64,000 bases of DNA from Candidatus Woesearchaeota archaeon (GCA_016188115.1 JACPIK010000002.1:1128077-1192076); one strand, 5' to 3'; shown: positions 17,855 through 26,278, counted from the stretch's first letter. Numbers and translations: made by a program. The notes: a model not told the origin generated them from the letters alone.

Positions 17855-17993
17855 CACGAGAAACTTTGTTTCTGTGCACAAGAAAACAATGTTTTCTTTG
17901 TGTTGTTGGGACCTCCAGAAACAAGAAAATTCAAAACGAATTTTCTGTTCAGAAAAACCTGGTGTTTTTCTTGAATCACTTCGGGGTGATTTC
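17855..17993. repeat. array of five to six consecutive hairpins
   Basis: Between two membrane-protein genes, nearly the whole spacer is inverted repeats placed end to end: AGAAAC/GTTTCT (17859-17873, plus CAC/GTG around a bulged G); CACAAGAAAAC (17877-17887) with GTTTTCTTTGTG (17891-17902), one bulged T; a weaker one around 17901-17924; AGAAAATTC (17924-17932) with GAATTTTCT (17938-17946), extended by AAC/GTT around a bulged A; AGAAAAAC (17951-17958) with GTTTTTCT (17964-17971); and AATCAC (17974-17979) with GTGATT (17986-17991). Loops are 3-6 bases. Short frames cross it on both strands but none looks coding. Confidence 0.8.
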
Positions 17994-17995
17994 TG

Positions 17996-18358
17996 ATGAG
18001 TGGTCACGGAGGAGGAATTTTAGGACTCGATCACGATTGGGCAGAATTATTCATACTTCTTCTTCTTGCATTTGGCTTTGTTTTAGGCATGGTTATTCGC
18101 GAACCTATTTTTGCCTACGTTTTTGCCGTCATTGCTGGCGGTGTTGCTGGAAGAGGTTTTTACTTACGTCGCATGAAAGAACCAATTCTTACTTCTATTT
18201 TGTTTTCATTAAGCTTTATTGTAGGGTATGTATTTGGCGCATTCTGGGCAAACCGATTGATCATACTTCTTCTTTTTTTAGTATGTTGGTATATATCGTA
18301 TAAACTTCATAAGCGTCATTATTTCAAAACGTTTAAAAGCAACATCTTCGTCAAGTAA
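17996..18358 (+). CDS. small membrane protein
   Basis: 120 residues with a Gly/His-rich N-terminus (MSGHGGGILGLDHDWAE) and about four membrane helices, then a basic C-terminal tail (KLHKRHYFKTFKSNIFVK). No family is recognised. It starts directly after the hairpin array and ends 3 bases before the next start, so the two downstream genes are probably co-transcribed. The hairpins upstream could act on its mRNA. The N-terminal histidines might bind metal but no firm motif is present. Confidence 0.75.
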   Translation: MSGHGGGILGLDHDWAELFILLLLAFGFVLGMVIREPIFAYVFAVIAGGVAGRGFYLRRMKEPILTSILFSLSFIVGYVFGAFWANRLIILLLFLVCWYISYKLHKRHYFKTFKSNIFVK

Positions 18359-18361
18359 GAT

Positions 18362-18664
18362 ATGGAGAAAAAATTTAAGGTAAAGAGCATTGTCATTAGC
18401 CGTAAACCAGGAAAAAACCCTGATGGCTTTAAATCAGCATTTATTGGTCTCTTTGAAGAAAATAATCCCCATCTTAAAGGTCGTGCTCCATTTGAAGTAC
18501 TCGAAATTCATGACATCGAGAAAGTTCGTATCCGTGATCTACGCAACATCTCTTACTATCTTCTTGGAAATGATGTTGTTATCAACAACCTTACTGAAGT
18601 AGTTGTAAACCGAGAAGGCAACGTTGTCACCATTACTGGCGATCAAGATTTGCCTGACGCATAG
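18362..18664 (+). CDS. conserved small soluble protein
   Basis: 100 residues, soluble, mixed alpha/beta: MEKKFKVKSIVISRKPG, then a central FEVLEIHDIEKVRIRDLRN, then VVVNREGNVVTITGDQD. It has the look of a compact single-domain protein; no catalytic motif is visible and I do not recognise the family. It follows the membrane protein gene by 3 bases and is probably translated from the same transcript. No Shine-Dalgarno sequence is obvious. Confidence 0.72.
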   Translation: MEKKFKVKSIVISRKPGKNPDGFKSAFIGLFEENNPHLKGRAPFEVLEIHDIEKVRIRDLRNISYYLLGNDVVINNLTEVVVNREGNVVTITGDQDLPDA

Positions 18665-18835
18665 TGAGCTAGATACTTCTCTTTTTTCTGTCTCTTTTTT
18701 TTATGATACTTTCTAACCTACAAGTCTCATTATTTTTCTATTATTCTCTTCTTAACATTTTTGTTTTTTTCTAACTCTCCATTGTCTCTTACCAAATCAA
18801 TTATATTTCGCCATATCTCCTACTTATTTTAAAGT

Positions 18836-18851
18836 GTCACTAAAAAGTGAC
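18836..18851. promoter_or_regulatory. operator-like palindrome upstream of the 18901 promoter
   Basis: A perfect inverted repeat, GTCACT-AAAA-AGTGAC, in an AT-rich 236-base spacer (18665-18900) that otherwise shows only promoter signals. The TATA box TTTATAAAT lies at about 18866-18874, 27 bp centre-to-centre downstream. The same half-site and spacing relative to TATA recur at 42664-42678 and 42707-42721. A transcription factor site is likely; which factor is unknown. Confidence 0.6.
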
Positions 18852-18865
18852 GAATCTATCAAAAG

Positions 18866-18874
18866 TTTTATAAA
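18866..18874 (+). promoter_or_regulatory. TATA box for the 18901 gene
   Basis: TTTATAAAT centred near 18870 predicts a start of transcription near 18896-18897, almost at the first ATG (18901). The mRNA would be nearly leaderless, or have an 18-base leader with GAGG (18903-18906) if translation starts at the second ATG, 18916. Confidence 0.6.
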
Positions 18875-18900
18875 TAAGTTCCTATTTAAAGCTCCATTAA

Positions 18901-19242
18901 ATGAGGAATACCACCATGACCCAATTATTTTCAACCAGAAACAAAGTAGCAGTATCATTTGCTCGCACTAAAGATGATATGGTTAATCTCTATGACCACA
19001 TCAAATTTTTATATCAACAAGTTGCTCTCTTGCAAAAAGAATGCGAACGCTTACGCGTTTTAGCTCAACATCAAGAAAAATCTACCTCAGTTATCCTTGT
19101 AGCTTCCAAAAAAGGCAAACGTGTCCACAATTCAACCTGTCCATTCATGAAAAATGTACGCCGTGAACAACGTGTCATGTTTTCAAACATTGATGAAGCA
19201 AAAATCAAAGGGTACAAAAACTGTTCTTGCGTAAAAGGATAG
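18901..19242 (+). CDS. coiled-coil protein with Ada-like zinc-binding end
   Basis: 113 residues from the first ATG; the ATG at 18916, preceded by GAGG 9 bases upstream, is an equally good start. The centre (about 20-60) is a helical coiled coil. The C-terminus, VASKKGKRVHNSTCPFMKNV then SNIDEAKIKGYKNCSCVKG, matches the short metal-binding motif found in Ada (S-x-x-x-H-x-x-x-C ... G-Y-x-x-C-x-x-C). A very similar end occurs in the protein at 62642. It may bind zinc, and through it DNA or a partner protein. It has its own promoter with an operator-like palindrome (see 18836), so it is probably regulated. Confidence 0.8.
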   Translation: MRNTTMTQLFSTRNKVAVSFARTKDDMVNLYDHIKFLYQQVALLQKECERLRVLAQHQEKSTSVILVASKKGKRVHNSTCPFMKNVRREQRVMFSNIDEAKIKGYKNCSCVKG

Positions 19243-19245
19243 ACT

Positions 19246-19833
19246 ATGCAATCTTCTCTCTTGTATGAACTCATCAAAAAACCAGCATTTATGGGGAGAG
19301 TAAAAGCAATAAGCCTTCCTGGCACAGATATGTTCTTTTATGGCGTTGCGCCTGTTTCGCGTTCTCCATTTGTAGAAACAGTAGTTTCCACAACCTTTCG
19401 CGTAGAGGGAAATTCAAGCACTCGATTCATTGATGAACAAATAGAAGGAGGAATGCATCCTGTCCTCTATATCCATCCTACTCGCTCAGTGAATGGGAGT
19501 AATCACTGGGGTAATGAAGATCTTGGTGAATTACGTGCTTTGCAAGATCAAGTTGGCAACGGCTTTTCTCCTGTTGGTATGGCAGTACAACCTCACTTTC
19601 TTCCCGCTAATCAAGTCCAATATGAATGCCATCTCTACCAATTAAATGTCCATCAGCACCAACCATTTCATACTGGCATGATTAACTATTATATCTGTGA
19701 TTGGGCTCTTAGTGCAGTTTCAAAAGATCGTAGCATGGGCATTGACACACTTCTTCAAGAATTTTCAGAGAGATTATGGGGTAGTACTTTACCTCAGCTT
19801 TCTACGCTTCGAGCAAAACCTAACAGAAAATGA
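19246..19833 (+). CDS. uncharacterised protein
   Basis: 195 residues, no family recognised. It begins 3 bases after the preceding stop, so it is very probably in the same transcript as the zinc-motif protein. The sequence is rich in His, Asn and aromatic residues. Notable stretches are SLPGTDMFFYGVAPVSR, HPVLYIHPTRSVNGSNHWG and YQLNVHQHQPFHTG; several histidines are spaced so that a metal site is possible but no known motif fits. No signal peptide or membrane helix is present. A shared function with the 18901 gene is inferred only from the operon arrangement. Confidence 0.75.
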   Translation: MQSSLLYELIKKPAFMGRVKAISLPGTDMFFYGVAPVSRSPFVETVVSTTFRVEGNSSTRFIDEQIEGGMHPVLYIHPTRSVNGSNHWGNEDLGELRALQDQVGNGFSPVGMAVQPHFLPANQVQYECHLYQLNVHQHQPFHTGMINYYICDWALSAVSKDRSMGIDTLLQEFSERLWGSTLPQLSTLRAKPNRK

Positions 19834-20062
19834 TCTTAAAATGATGAATTTTCAAGATTCTAACCCATGCAATTTCAACATAAAATTAAAAGAATTAATC
19901 TGCCTAAACAAAAAGTTATTGCACAAGATAATGAAAAACTACGGCAAATCTTTGGTAATTAACCTTCTCGACCATTCTCCATCTTATAATCTATTCACAC
20001 TGGACACACTGGTCAAGTGCGGACAGGGTTTATAAGACATCCAAGCCTATTTTTCTCTAAAG
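19834..20062. other. intergenic region upstream of ORF6N gene
   Basis: A 229-base spacer. A TATA-like TTTATAAG at about 20030-20037 predicts a start near 20060, so the ORF6N mRNA would be leaderless. A short tandem, CACACTGGA CACACTGGT, lies near 19996-20013. A 31-codon frame at 19867-19962 could encode a small basic peptide, but nothing supports it. Confidence 0.4.
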
Positions 20063-20944
20063 ATGAACGAAAAATTGCTTATTGTGAATCATGATCGAGT
20101 TCAGAATAAGATTTACACTCTACGAGGTGTACAAGTAATGCTTGATAGAGATTTAGCTCAAATCTATGGGGTTAGGGCAATTCGACTTCGAGAACAAGTT
20201 AAAAGAAACCAGAGACGTTTTCCTTCAGATTTTATGTTTCAATTAACTAATGCAGAGGTGGAAATACTGGTATCGCAAAATGCGATACCCACCAGAAATT
20301 CTCTTGGTGGATATTTGCCGTACGCATTCACCGAACAAGGAGTAGCAAATCTTTCCAGCGTTCTTAAAACTGAAAAAGCTATCATTGCAAATATTCAAAT
20401 CATGAGGGCATTTGTTGCGATGAGGCGCTTTTTTACTTCAAATGCTCAATTATTCCAACGATTAGATGTTGTTGAAAAAAAACAAGTAGAACATGATGAT
20501 AAGTTTGAAGAAATCTTTAATGCAATCCAAAGCAAAGATCTCAAACCAGAAAAAGGCATCTTTTTTGATGGCCAGATATTTGACGCACACAAATTCATTT
20601 CTGACATCATCAGAACAGCAGAAAAATCGATTATCCTCATTGATAATTATATTGACGACTCAGTTTTGACCATCTTAACTAAGAGAAAGAAAGGAGTTCA
20701 AGTTATAATATTCACAAAAGAGGTCTCTAAACAACTGCTCTTAGATCTAACAAAACATAACGCACAATATCCATCGATTGAGATAAGAGAGTTTACACAA
20801 TCACACGATCGATTTCTCATAATTGATAATGAAAAAGTGTATCACATTGGGGCCTCTCTTAAAGATCTTGGAAAAAAGTGGTTTGCCTTCTCAAAATTTA
20901 ATAAAGAGGCACTCATCTTGCTAGATAAGTTAAACTTAAAATAA
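20063..20944 (+). CDS. ORF6N-domain protein with PLD-like C-terminal domain
   Basis: 293 residues. Residues about 10-95 form an ORF6N domain (YTLRGVQVMLDRDLAQIYGV, then RRFPSDFMFQLT, then GGYLPYAFTEQGVANLSSVL), a DNA-binding-type domain known from phage and mobile bacterial regulators. A coiled coil follows (about 130-165). The C-terminal half (SIILIDNYIDDSVLTIL ... SHDRFLIIDNEKVYHIG) resembles the DNA-binding or nuclease-like phospholipase-D fold with an H-D-R in place of H-x-K. This combination is common in bacteria and scattered by transfer. The role is unknown; anti-phage or regulatory roles are possible. It has its own promoter and sits 18 bases before hef. Confidence 0.9.
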   Translation: MNEKLLIVNHDRVQNKIYTLRGVQVMLDRDLAQIYGVRAIRLREQVKRNQRRFPSDFMFQLTNAEVEILVSQNAIPTRNSLGGYLPYAFTEQGVANLSSVLKTEKAIIANIQIMRAFVAMRRFFTSNAQLFQRLDVVEKKQVEHDDKFEEIFNAIQSKDLKPEKGIFFDGQIFDAHKFISDIIRTAEKSIILIDNYIDDSVLTILTKRKKGVQVIIFTKEVSKQLLLDLTKHNAQYPSIEIREFTQSHDRFLIIDNEKVYHIGASLKDLGKKWFAFSKFNKEALILLDKLNLK

Positions 20945-20962
20945 TTTAAAGGCTGCTAAACC

Positions 20963-23263
20963 ATGCTCCAAAACTTCTCACCCCGCCTTTACCAACAAAC
21001 CATCTTAGCTTCAGCTGCAACCAAAAACACATTAGTTGTTCTTCCAACAGGGCTGGGAAAAACCGGCATTGCTCTTCTTCTCGCTACACAACGTCTTATT
21101 CAATACCCTCAATCAAAAATATTGCTTGTCGCGCCAACCAAACCTCTTTGCGAACAACATCTCGATACGTTTCGCAAACATCTTGCAATTGAACCTGAAA
21201 AAATTGTTCTTTTTACTGGCAGCGTCACACCAGTCAAACGTGAAAAACTATGGAAAGACGCTACCATTATCATCAGTACTCCCCAAGGTCTTGAAAACGA
21301 TATCATCAATCGTCGTATCGATCTCAAAAACGTAAGCTGTCTTATTATTGATGAAGCTCATCATGCTACAGGTGATTATCCCTATGTTTGGCTCGCATCA
21401 CAATATGAAAAGAACGCACAGTTCCCTCGTATACTTGCTCTTACTGCTTCACCAGGGACAGATCTTGAAAGCATCAAAGAACTTTGTAAAAATCTCTACA
21501 TCGAAAAAATTGAAGTACGCACAGAACAAGATCATGACGTTGCACAATATGTGCAGGATGTGGAATTAAATTGGGTTAGTGTTGAATTTCCCGCTGAACT
21601 CAAAACAATTCAATCTCATCTTGTGGCGTGCAAGACCAGTAAACTCACTGCGATCATGCAATTAGGTCATAGTCGAAGTTCAAATTTAAGCAAAGGTGAA
21701 CTGCTCGGTCTGCAACAAGAACTGCAAGGAAAACTAGCTCAAGAAGGGACTGATTTTGATGTGTTTAAATCACTTTCATTGCTTGCTGAAGCGCTCAAAA
21801 TTGATCATGCTATTGAACTTCTCGAAACCCAAGGCGCGCAACAAACAGCCCAGTATTTAGAAAAATTACAAACAGAAGCCCGTACCTCAAATACGAAAGC
21901 GGTCAAAAATCTTGTTCAGGATGAACATTTTAAAGCAGCGCTCTATCTTTCACAGCAACAAGTTGTGCAAGCAACACCTCATCCAAAAATAGTTAAACTT
22001 CAAGAGATAGTAACGCAGACCATCCAAGAAAATGCTACTGCCAAAGCAATTGTGTTTACTCAATTTCGTGATTCTGCGGAAGTCATCATCAAAATTCTTG
22101 AAACCTGTGGTATTACCTCTCATATTTTTGTAGGACAAGCTAAAAAAAATGGATTAGGTTTTTCACAAAAACAGCAAAAGGAAATTCTCGAACGCTTCCG
22201 TGCTGGAGCATTTTCTGTTCTTGTGGCTACATCTGTTGCTGAAGAAGGTCTTGATATCCCTAAAGTTGACAAAGTTATTTTCTACGAACCGATTCCCAGT
22301 GCCATCCGTTCAATTCAACGCAGGGGACGAACAGGACGATTGGAAAAAGGTGAAGTTTGCGTATTAATGACCAAAGGCACACGTGACGAAGTCTATCGCT
22401 GGGCAGCGCACCATAAAGAGAAACGCATGTATCGACATCTTGATGAGTTACGCAAAAATATAGGATTAATTCTCCCTACTAAAGATGAAGAAACAAAAGC
22501 TAAATCAACAGAAAAATCATTAATGTCGTATGCAAAACCATCATTAACACATCCCTCAAATTTAGAACATGTGTCTTCTCCTTCTCTTACAAAGATCTCC
22601 TCTCCTCCTATAAAAACTATTATCCTCGCTGATCATCGGGAAAAAAGCAATCGCGTTGTCAAAGAACTTCTCGACCTAAATGTCCATGTTACACTCGAGC
22701 AGCTTGACCATGCCGACTATGTTCTCTCTGGTCGAGTTGCCGTTGAACTCAAACAAGTACCCGATTTTGTGGCATCATTAATTGATGGAAGAATCATGGA
22801 TCAATTACGTGATCTTAAACGGGTATTTGAAAAAGCCGTTCTTGTTATTGAAGGCGAAGAAGAAATTTATAATGTGCGCAATGTTCACCCTAATGCGTTG
22901 CGTGGGTTGCTTGCAAGTATTATTCTTGATTTTGCTATTCCTATTATGTATACCAAAAATGCGAAAGAAACCGCAGTACTTCTTGCCATCATGGCAAAAC
23001 GAGAGCAAGAAAAAGGTGTTGATTTTTCTCTTCACGCAGGAAAACCAAAAACCCTTTCGCAACAACAAGAATATGTTGTATCTTCTTTCCCAGGGATAGG
23101 CAGTCAGATGGCTGGTGCTTTGTTACAACACTTTGGATCAATTGAAAAAATTATCAATGCCTCCAAAAAAGAGTTAGCCAAAGTTGAAGGTATTGGTGTT
23201 AAAACCGCAGAAAAGATACGAGAAATTATTGAGAAAGAGTATGAACAAAAAGAGACTAAATAA
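20963..23263 (+). CDS. hef: Hef-type helicase/XPF nuclease
   Basis: Fork-structure helicase and endonuclease of archaeal replication-fork repair, 766 residues. The N-terminal SF2 helicase carries Walker A LPTGLGKT (near residue 28-35), LIIDEAHHATGD (DEAH, near 129), TASPG, and the C-terminal helicase motifs GQAKKNGLGFSQK and QRRGRTGR. The XPF/ERCC4 nuclease has ILADHREKSNRVVKELL and then VAVELKQVPDF near 590-600; the usual E-R-K-x-x-x-D reads E-L-K-x-x-x-D here, so the metal-binding Glu, Lys and Asp are kept but the Arg is Leu. Two helix-hairpin-helix motifs (FPGIGSQMAGALLQHFGS and VEGIGVKTAEKIRE) end the protein. Confidence 0.95.
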   Translation: MLQNFSPRLYQQTILASAATKNTLVVLPTGLGKTGIALLLATQRLIQYPQSKILLVAPTKPLCEQHLDTFRKHLAIEPEKIVLFTGSVTPVKREKLWKDATIIISTPQGLENDIINRRIDLKNVSCLIIDEAHHATGDYPYVWLASQYEKNAQFPRILALTASPGTDLESIKELCKNLYIEKIEVRTEQDHDVAQYVQDVELNWVSVEFPAELKTIQSHLVACKTSKLTAIMQLGHSRSSNLSKGELLGLQQELQGKLAQEGTDFDVFKSLSLLAEALKIDHAIELLETQGAQQTAQYLEKLQTEARTSNTKAVKNLVQDEHFKAALYLSQQQVVQATPHPKIVKLQEIVTQTIQENATAKAIVFTQFRDSAEVIIKILETCGITSHIFVGQAKKNGLGFSQKQQKEILERFRAGAFSVLVATSVAEEGLDIPKVDKVIFYEPIPSAIRSIQRRGRTGRLEKGEVCVLMTKGTRDEVYRWAAHHKEKRMYRHLDELRKNIGLILPTKDEETKAKSTEKSLMSYAKPSLTHPSNLEHVSSPSLTKISSPPIKTIILADHREKSNRVVKELLDLNVHVTLEQLDHADYVLSGRVAVELKQVPDFVASLIDGRIMDQLRDLKRVFEKAVLVIEGEEEIYNVRNVHPNALRGLLASIILDFAIPIMYTKNAKETAVLLAIMAKREQEKGVDFSLHAGKPKTLSQQQEYVVSSFPGIGSQMAGALLQHFGSIEKIINASKKELAKVEGIGVKTAEKIREIIEKEYEQKETK

Positions 23264-23305
23264 TCTCTTTCTTGTTAGATTCTGAATAACTAATTTTTAT
23301 TATTA

Positions 23306-23608
23306 CTATCCACTCATCAACTCTTTCCAGTTTCCTTTTAAGTTATATACTCTCTTAAAACCTAATTCTTCCAAAACTTCGCACGCAACAGCACTCCGCC
23401 CACCACTTTTGCAATGGACAATGTAAGTTCTATTCTTATCAAATTCGGCAATTCGCTGTTCAAAAAAATCATCATTAATATCTACATTATGCGCTAAAGG
23501 CAAATGTCCTTGCGCAAATTCAAAATCAGTGCGTACATCGAGAATCATTAAATCAGGATGCACTTGTATCAATTCACGCGCTTGTTCAACAGAGATAAAA
23601 TTAACCAT
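23306..23608 (-). CDS. rhodanese-like sulfurtransferase
   Basis: Single-domain rhodanese, 100 residues. The active-site loop is HCKSGGRS (Cys at about residue 65), which would carry a persulfide in sulfur transfer. LDVRTDFEFAQGHLPLAHNVD is the conserved N-terminal motif of the family. It is cytoplasmic with no signal. Its start overlaps the end of the upstream GTPase gene by 8 bases, so the two are translationally coupled. Single rhodanese domains can also act as arsenate reductases or phosphatases, but the six-residue loop here fits sulfurtransferase. Confidence 0.93.
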   Translation of the reverse strand: MVNFISVEQARELIQVHPDLMILDVRTDFEFAQGHLPLAHNVDINDDFFEQRIAEFDKNRTYIVHCKSGGRSAVACEVLEELGFKRVYNLKGNWKELMSG

Positions 23609-24425
23609 GTGCCATCTTACCTGTTTGCCAGTCGCGCAAAATCAATCGACTTGTCGCTTCAAGATCAGGTTGTCCGCCTTTGAGCAGTCGTTTAAGCCTA
23701 TGCGCAATTTGCTCTAAAATCTCTTCGGCATCAACACCATCAACTTCATAATAACGACGAATAAGATCAAATTCGTCCTCAATCAACGTCATTGCTGCTA
23801 ATTCTGGATCTTTAATTTTTGCGTAATCAACAGCGCCAGTTCGTCCATGCTTTGCATCATTCTTCTCTTTTGAAGGAAACACACCAGGCGTATCAAGTAA
23901 CAATATCTTACTATCAACACGAATTTTCTGCAATCCTTTAGTAAAACCACTCTCTGATGAAGTACGGGCAGCACCACGTCCTGCTAACGCATTGATTAAC
24001 GATGATTTACCTACGTTAGGATACCCTACCACTCCCACGACGCATTTTTCTCCATGAGATAACATCAGAATTTTCTTCTTGAGCATCGTTGTTCCGAGAT
24101 GTTCACGGCTTGAGATATAAACAGATGGTCGCAAATTTCCTCGATCTTTTTTGAGCTGAGTGATATCAACAAGATCACATTTTGTAATCACATAGAGCAA
24201 TATTTTACCTGATAAGAGTACTTTCTGTTCAATTTCTGGATGTCGTGTCTCATCAATCGAACGCGCGTCAAGCACTTCAATGATGATATCTGCATTATCC
24301 AGAACATAGTTAACGTGTCTCCAGAAGTTTGGCATAGAGAGGTAAGGTGAGATGGTGTTTATAAAGATGTAGCTAGTTCTTTCGATCGTTTCAGAAACAA
24401 TTTTCTCTCTTATGGAACCTTTCAA
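23601..24425 (-). CDS. circularly permuted ribosome-assembly GTPase (YlqF/RbgA type)
   Basis: 274-residue GTPase of the YlqF/RbgA/MTG group, which helps large-subunit assembly. The motif order is permuted: ITKCDLVD (G4) comes first near residue 84, then ISS (G5), then the P-loop GYPNVGKSSLINAL (G1) near 136-149 and DTPGVF (G3) near 177. The N-terminal region with DIIIEVLDARSIDETRHPEIEQ is the hallmark of this family. The protein ends with a helical C-terminal domain typical of the group. The rhodanese gene overlaps its end. Length and motifs are complete. Confidence 0.94.
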   Translation of the reverse strand: MKGSIREKIVSETIERTSYIFINTISPYLSMPNFWRHVNYVLDNADIIIEVLDARSIDETRHPEIEQKVLLSGKILLYVITKCDLVDITQLKKDRGNLRPSVYISSREHLGTTMLKKKILMLSHGEKCVVGVVGYPNVGKSSLINALAGRGAARTSSESGFTKGLQKIRVDSKILLLDTPGVFPSKEKNDAKHGRTGAVDYAKIKDPELAAMTLIEDEFDLIRRYYEVDGVDAEEILEQIAHRLKRLLKGGQPDLEATSRLILRDWQTGKMAHG

Positions 24426-24534
24426 AATAGCTGATGGCTAAATCAACTCCTCAATCGTTCTACTCATTTTCCAACACGACAAAATATTTAAACCAAAAAA
24501 TAATCTTTTTTCTATAAAAAGAGGTGACTTTGTA

Positions 24535-25437
24535 ATGAAAAATATTATTTTCGTAGCACTCATTGCTACAATGTTGTTATTAATTGGTTGCACTCAACCG
24601 CAACCAGAGACTGCGCCAGAAGGCGTAGATGCAGAAGATTATGCTAACGCTCCAGAGGCAGAAGATGGCGCAATTGCAGGGAATGCTAAAGCCACTGGTT
24701 CAACCTGTACAACGACAGCAAGTGGCATTGTATACAGAGGTAAAGTGTATGCCAAAGAATGCACTGGCAATACTAAAATGAAATATTCCTGTGTAAGTGG
24801 AAAATTTAGTAGCACTGCTTGTACAGCTGCTTCAGCCCCTGTTGCTGCCCCTCCTCAACCAGCACCAAGCGCGCCATGTGAAGGGACCGTTCCCGCTAAT
24901 GCAGAGATTTGTGCAGGAGACGAAACCACTGGTGTTCCTGCAGGAGTCAAACGTGCTGCTGTTGCTGCCTGTACTGATGCTCGTAAATGTGAATATACTT
25001 GTCGACCAAACTTCGTGTTTGACAGAGGAGTATGTGTTGCTGCGGCTCCAGCTCCCGTAGCTGAATTTTGTCGACCTGTTGGACCTGGTCGTGTAGAAAC
25101 CAATGTCGGCGTACAGAATACCCAATGCCAAAACAACCAATGGACAAATTACACCTGTTCCGGAAACGCAGCAGCTCCAATTCAGGGTCAATGCCCAGAT
25201 GCTTGGCTTTCAGCAAATTTAGGATGTAATGCTCAAGGTAGCCAATGTTGCAATATCTTGGTACACCAAGCAAGATCGAGCTTCGTTCAAAATGTACGTT
25301 GTGAAGGAAACGTGTTTATGAACGAGACTTCTACAACTTGTGGCATGGTTACTCTAAGTCATGATTGTGGTGCTCGTGGTTGTTTAATTGAAGCTCCTGC
25401 AGGTGCTAACCAATGGTGGAGAGCTGGTTGTCAATAA
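24535..25437 (+). CDS. cysteine-rich lipoprotein
   Basis: 300-residue secreted protein with a clear lipobox: LLLIGC with Cys at residue 19, after a hydrophobic signal. An Ala/Glu/Pro-rich linker leads into repeats rich in cysteine, with Cys pairs spaced every 20-30 residues (CTTTASGIVYRGKVYAKEC, YSCVSGKFSSTAC, and so on), suggesting disulfide-bonded small domains. Ala-Pro-rich linkers separate them. No enzyme motif is recognised. GAGGTGA precedes the ATG at a good distance, so translation is Shine-Dalgarno driven, as for other exported proteins here. Lipid attachment would depend on LspA (63369) and an Lgt that is not in the window. Confidence 0.85.
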   Translation: MKNIIFVALIATMLLLIGCTQPQPETAPEGVDAEDYANAPEAEDGAIAGNAKATGSTCTTTASGIVYRGKVYAKECTGNTKMKYSCVSGKFSSTACTAASAPVAAPPQPAPSAPCEGTVPANAEICAGDETTGVPAGVKRAAVAACTDARKCEYTCRPNFVFDRGVCVAAAPAPVAEFCRPVGPGRVETNVGVQNTQCQNNQWTNYTCSGNAAAPIQGQCPDAWLSANLGCNAQGSQCCNILVHQARSSFVQNVRCEGNVFMNETSTTCGMVTLSHDCGARGCLIEAPAGANQWWRAGCQ

Positions 25438-25528
25438 GCTTTTCTTTTAGATTTTTTTCTTTCTTCTATTTTTTCTCAGGGCATTTTCTAACACAACTTT
25501 AATATATCTTCAAATCCTCTATCTCCAC

Positions 25529-25825
25529 ATGACATTTTCCAAAACCTTTCCGAAAACCGTTCCAGGGAGCAATTATCCAGTCTGGGAAGAAATCTATCTT
25601 ACTGAGCAAGAAGAACGTGACGTTGAAGAACAATGCCGTAAAGAGAATTACGTTCTCATGGATATATCTCTTAACCAAGCAAAAGCCCTTGCAATTAAAC
25701 ATGGGATTAATGAAGATGGCATTCGTGCTACATTGGCTGTAGCGTTATTTGAAAAACAAGCATCTCATGTTATCTTTCACAAAGAAAATTATGCTAAAGA
25801 AAAATGGGATAAAAAGAATTCTTAA
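25529..25825 (+). CDS. conserved small soluble protein
   Basis: 98 residues, no known family recognised. The sequence TKTVPGSNYPVWEEIYLTEQEERDVEEQCRKEN-type core is strongly charged and predicted helical, followed by ALAIKHGINEDGIRATLAVALFEKQAS and a Lys-rich end. It looks like a small helical domain protein, perhaps nucleic-acid or protein binding. A TATA-like AATATATC lies about 30 bases upstream. It is convergent with the next gene, with a 10-base gap. Confidence 0.7.
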   Translation: MTFSKTFPKTVPGSNYPVWEEIYLTEQEERDVEEQCRKENYVLMDISLNQAKALAIKHGINEDGIRATLAVALFEKQASHVIFHKENYAKEKWDKKNS

Positions 25826-25835
25826 GACTTCAGAA

Positions 25836-26276
25836 TTAGCGTTTCTTTTTTTGCTGTCCTAATCTATGCTCAACATGTCGCGCGTCTTCTTTCGAATTAA
25901 AAAAGAGCAGATGTTTCACTCCTTGTGTTGTCATCAAATAACCACCTAGCAAAACATGATCAAATTTATGTTTAATTACTGCATTTAAAGGTATTTTAAC
26001 ACGTTGGCTTTTACGTCTGCTTTTGTGAAGAATTTGTAAAGCCTCGTTTGTAAGTGTATATGTTTTCTCTAACTTGCGAATCTCTAAAACAATAGTATAA
26101 ATCAGGGTGTATATTGCCAAAAAAAGAGCAGTTAACAAAATAGCATCAAATAATCGTCCAAATTGTAACAGACTTAAACAAAAAACAAGTAGTGAGAGAA
26201 ACCCTACAAAATATCGTTCTACCGGCAACGAAAAAGCATGATTTAATGTAATATTCCAAGTGTGAGTTGATTTCAT
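25836..26276 (-). CDS. membrane protein with bacterial PH-like domain
   Basis: 146 residues. Two transmembrane helices lie near 22-40 and 44-66. The C-terminal soluble part resembles the bacterial pleckstrin-homology (bPH2) domain: YTLTNEALQILHKSRRKSQRVKIPLNAVIKHKFD then GGYLMTTQGVKHLLFFNSK. Such proteins are common small membrane proteins of unknown function. It begins 2 bases after the stop of the upstream small membrane gene, so the pair is one unit. Confidence 0.8.
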   Translation of the reverse strand: MKSTHTWNITLNHAFSLPVERYFVGFLSLLVFCLSLLQFGRLFDAILLTALFLAIYTLIYTIVLEIRKLEKTYTLTNEALQILHKSRRKSQRVKIPLNAVIKHKFDHVLLGGYLMTTQGVKHLLFFNSKEDARHVEHRLGQQKKKR

Positions 26277-26278
26277 GA

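Noticed and set aside
17810..18007. Minus and plus frames crossing the hairpin array
   Set aside because: Their residues are produced by inverted repeats (for example repeated F, K, C, S patterns) and no frame has conserved composition or a sensible start.
19867..19962. 31-codon frame encoding a small basic peptide in the ORF6N upstream region
   Set aside because: No promoter or Shine-Dalgarno supports it and length alone is not evidence.
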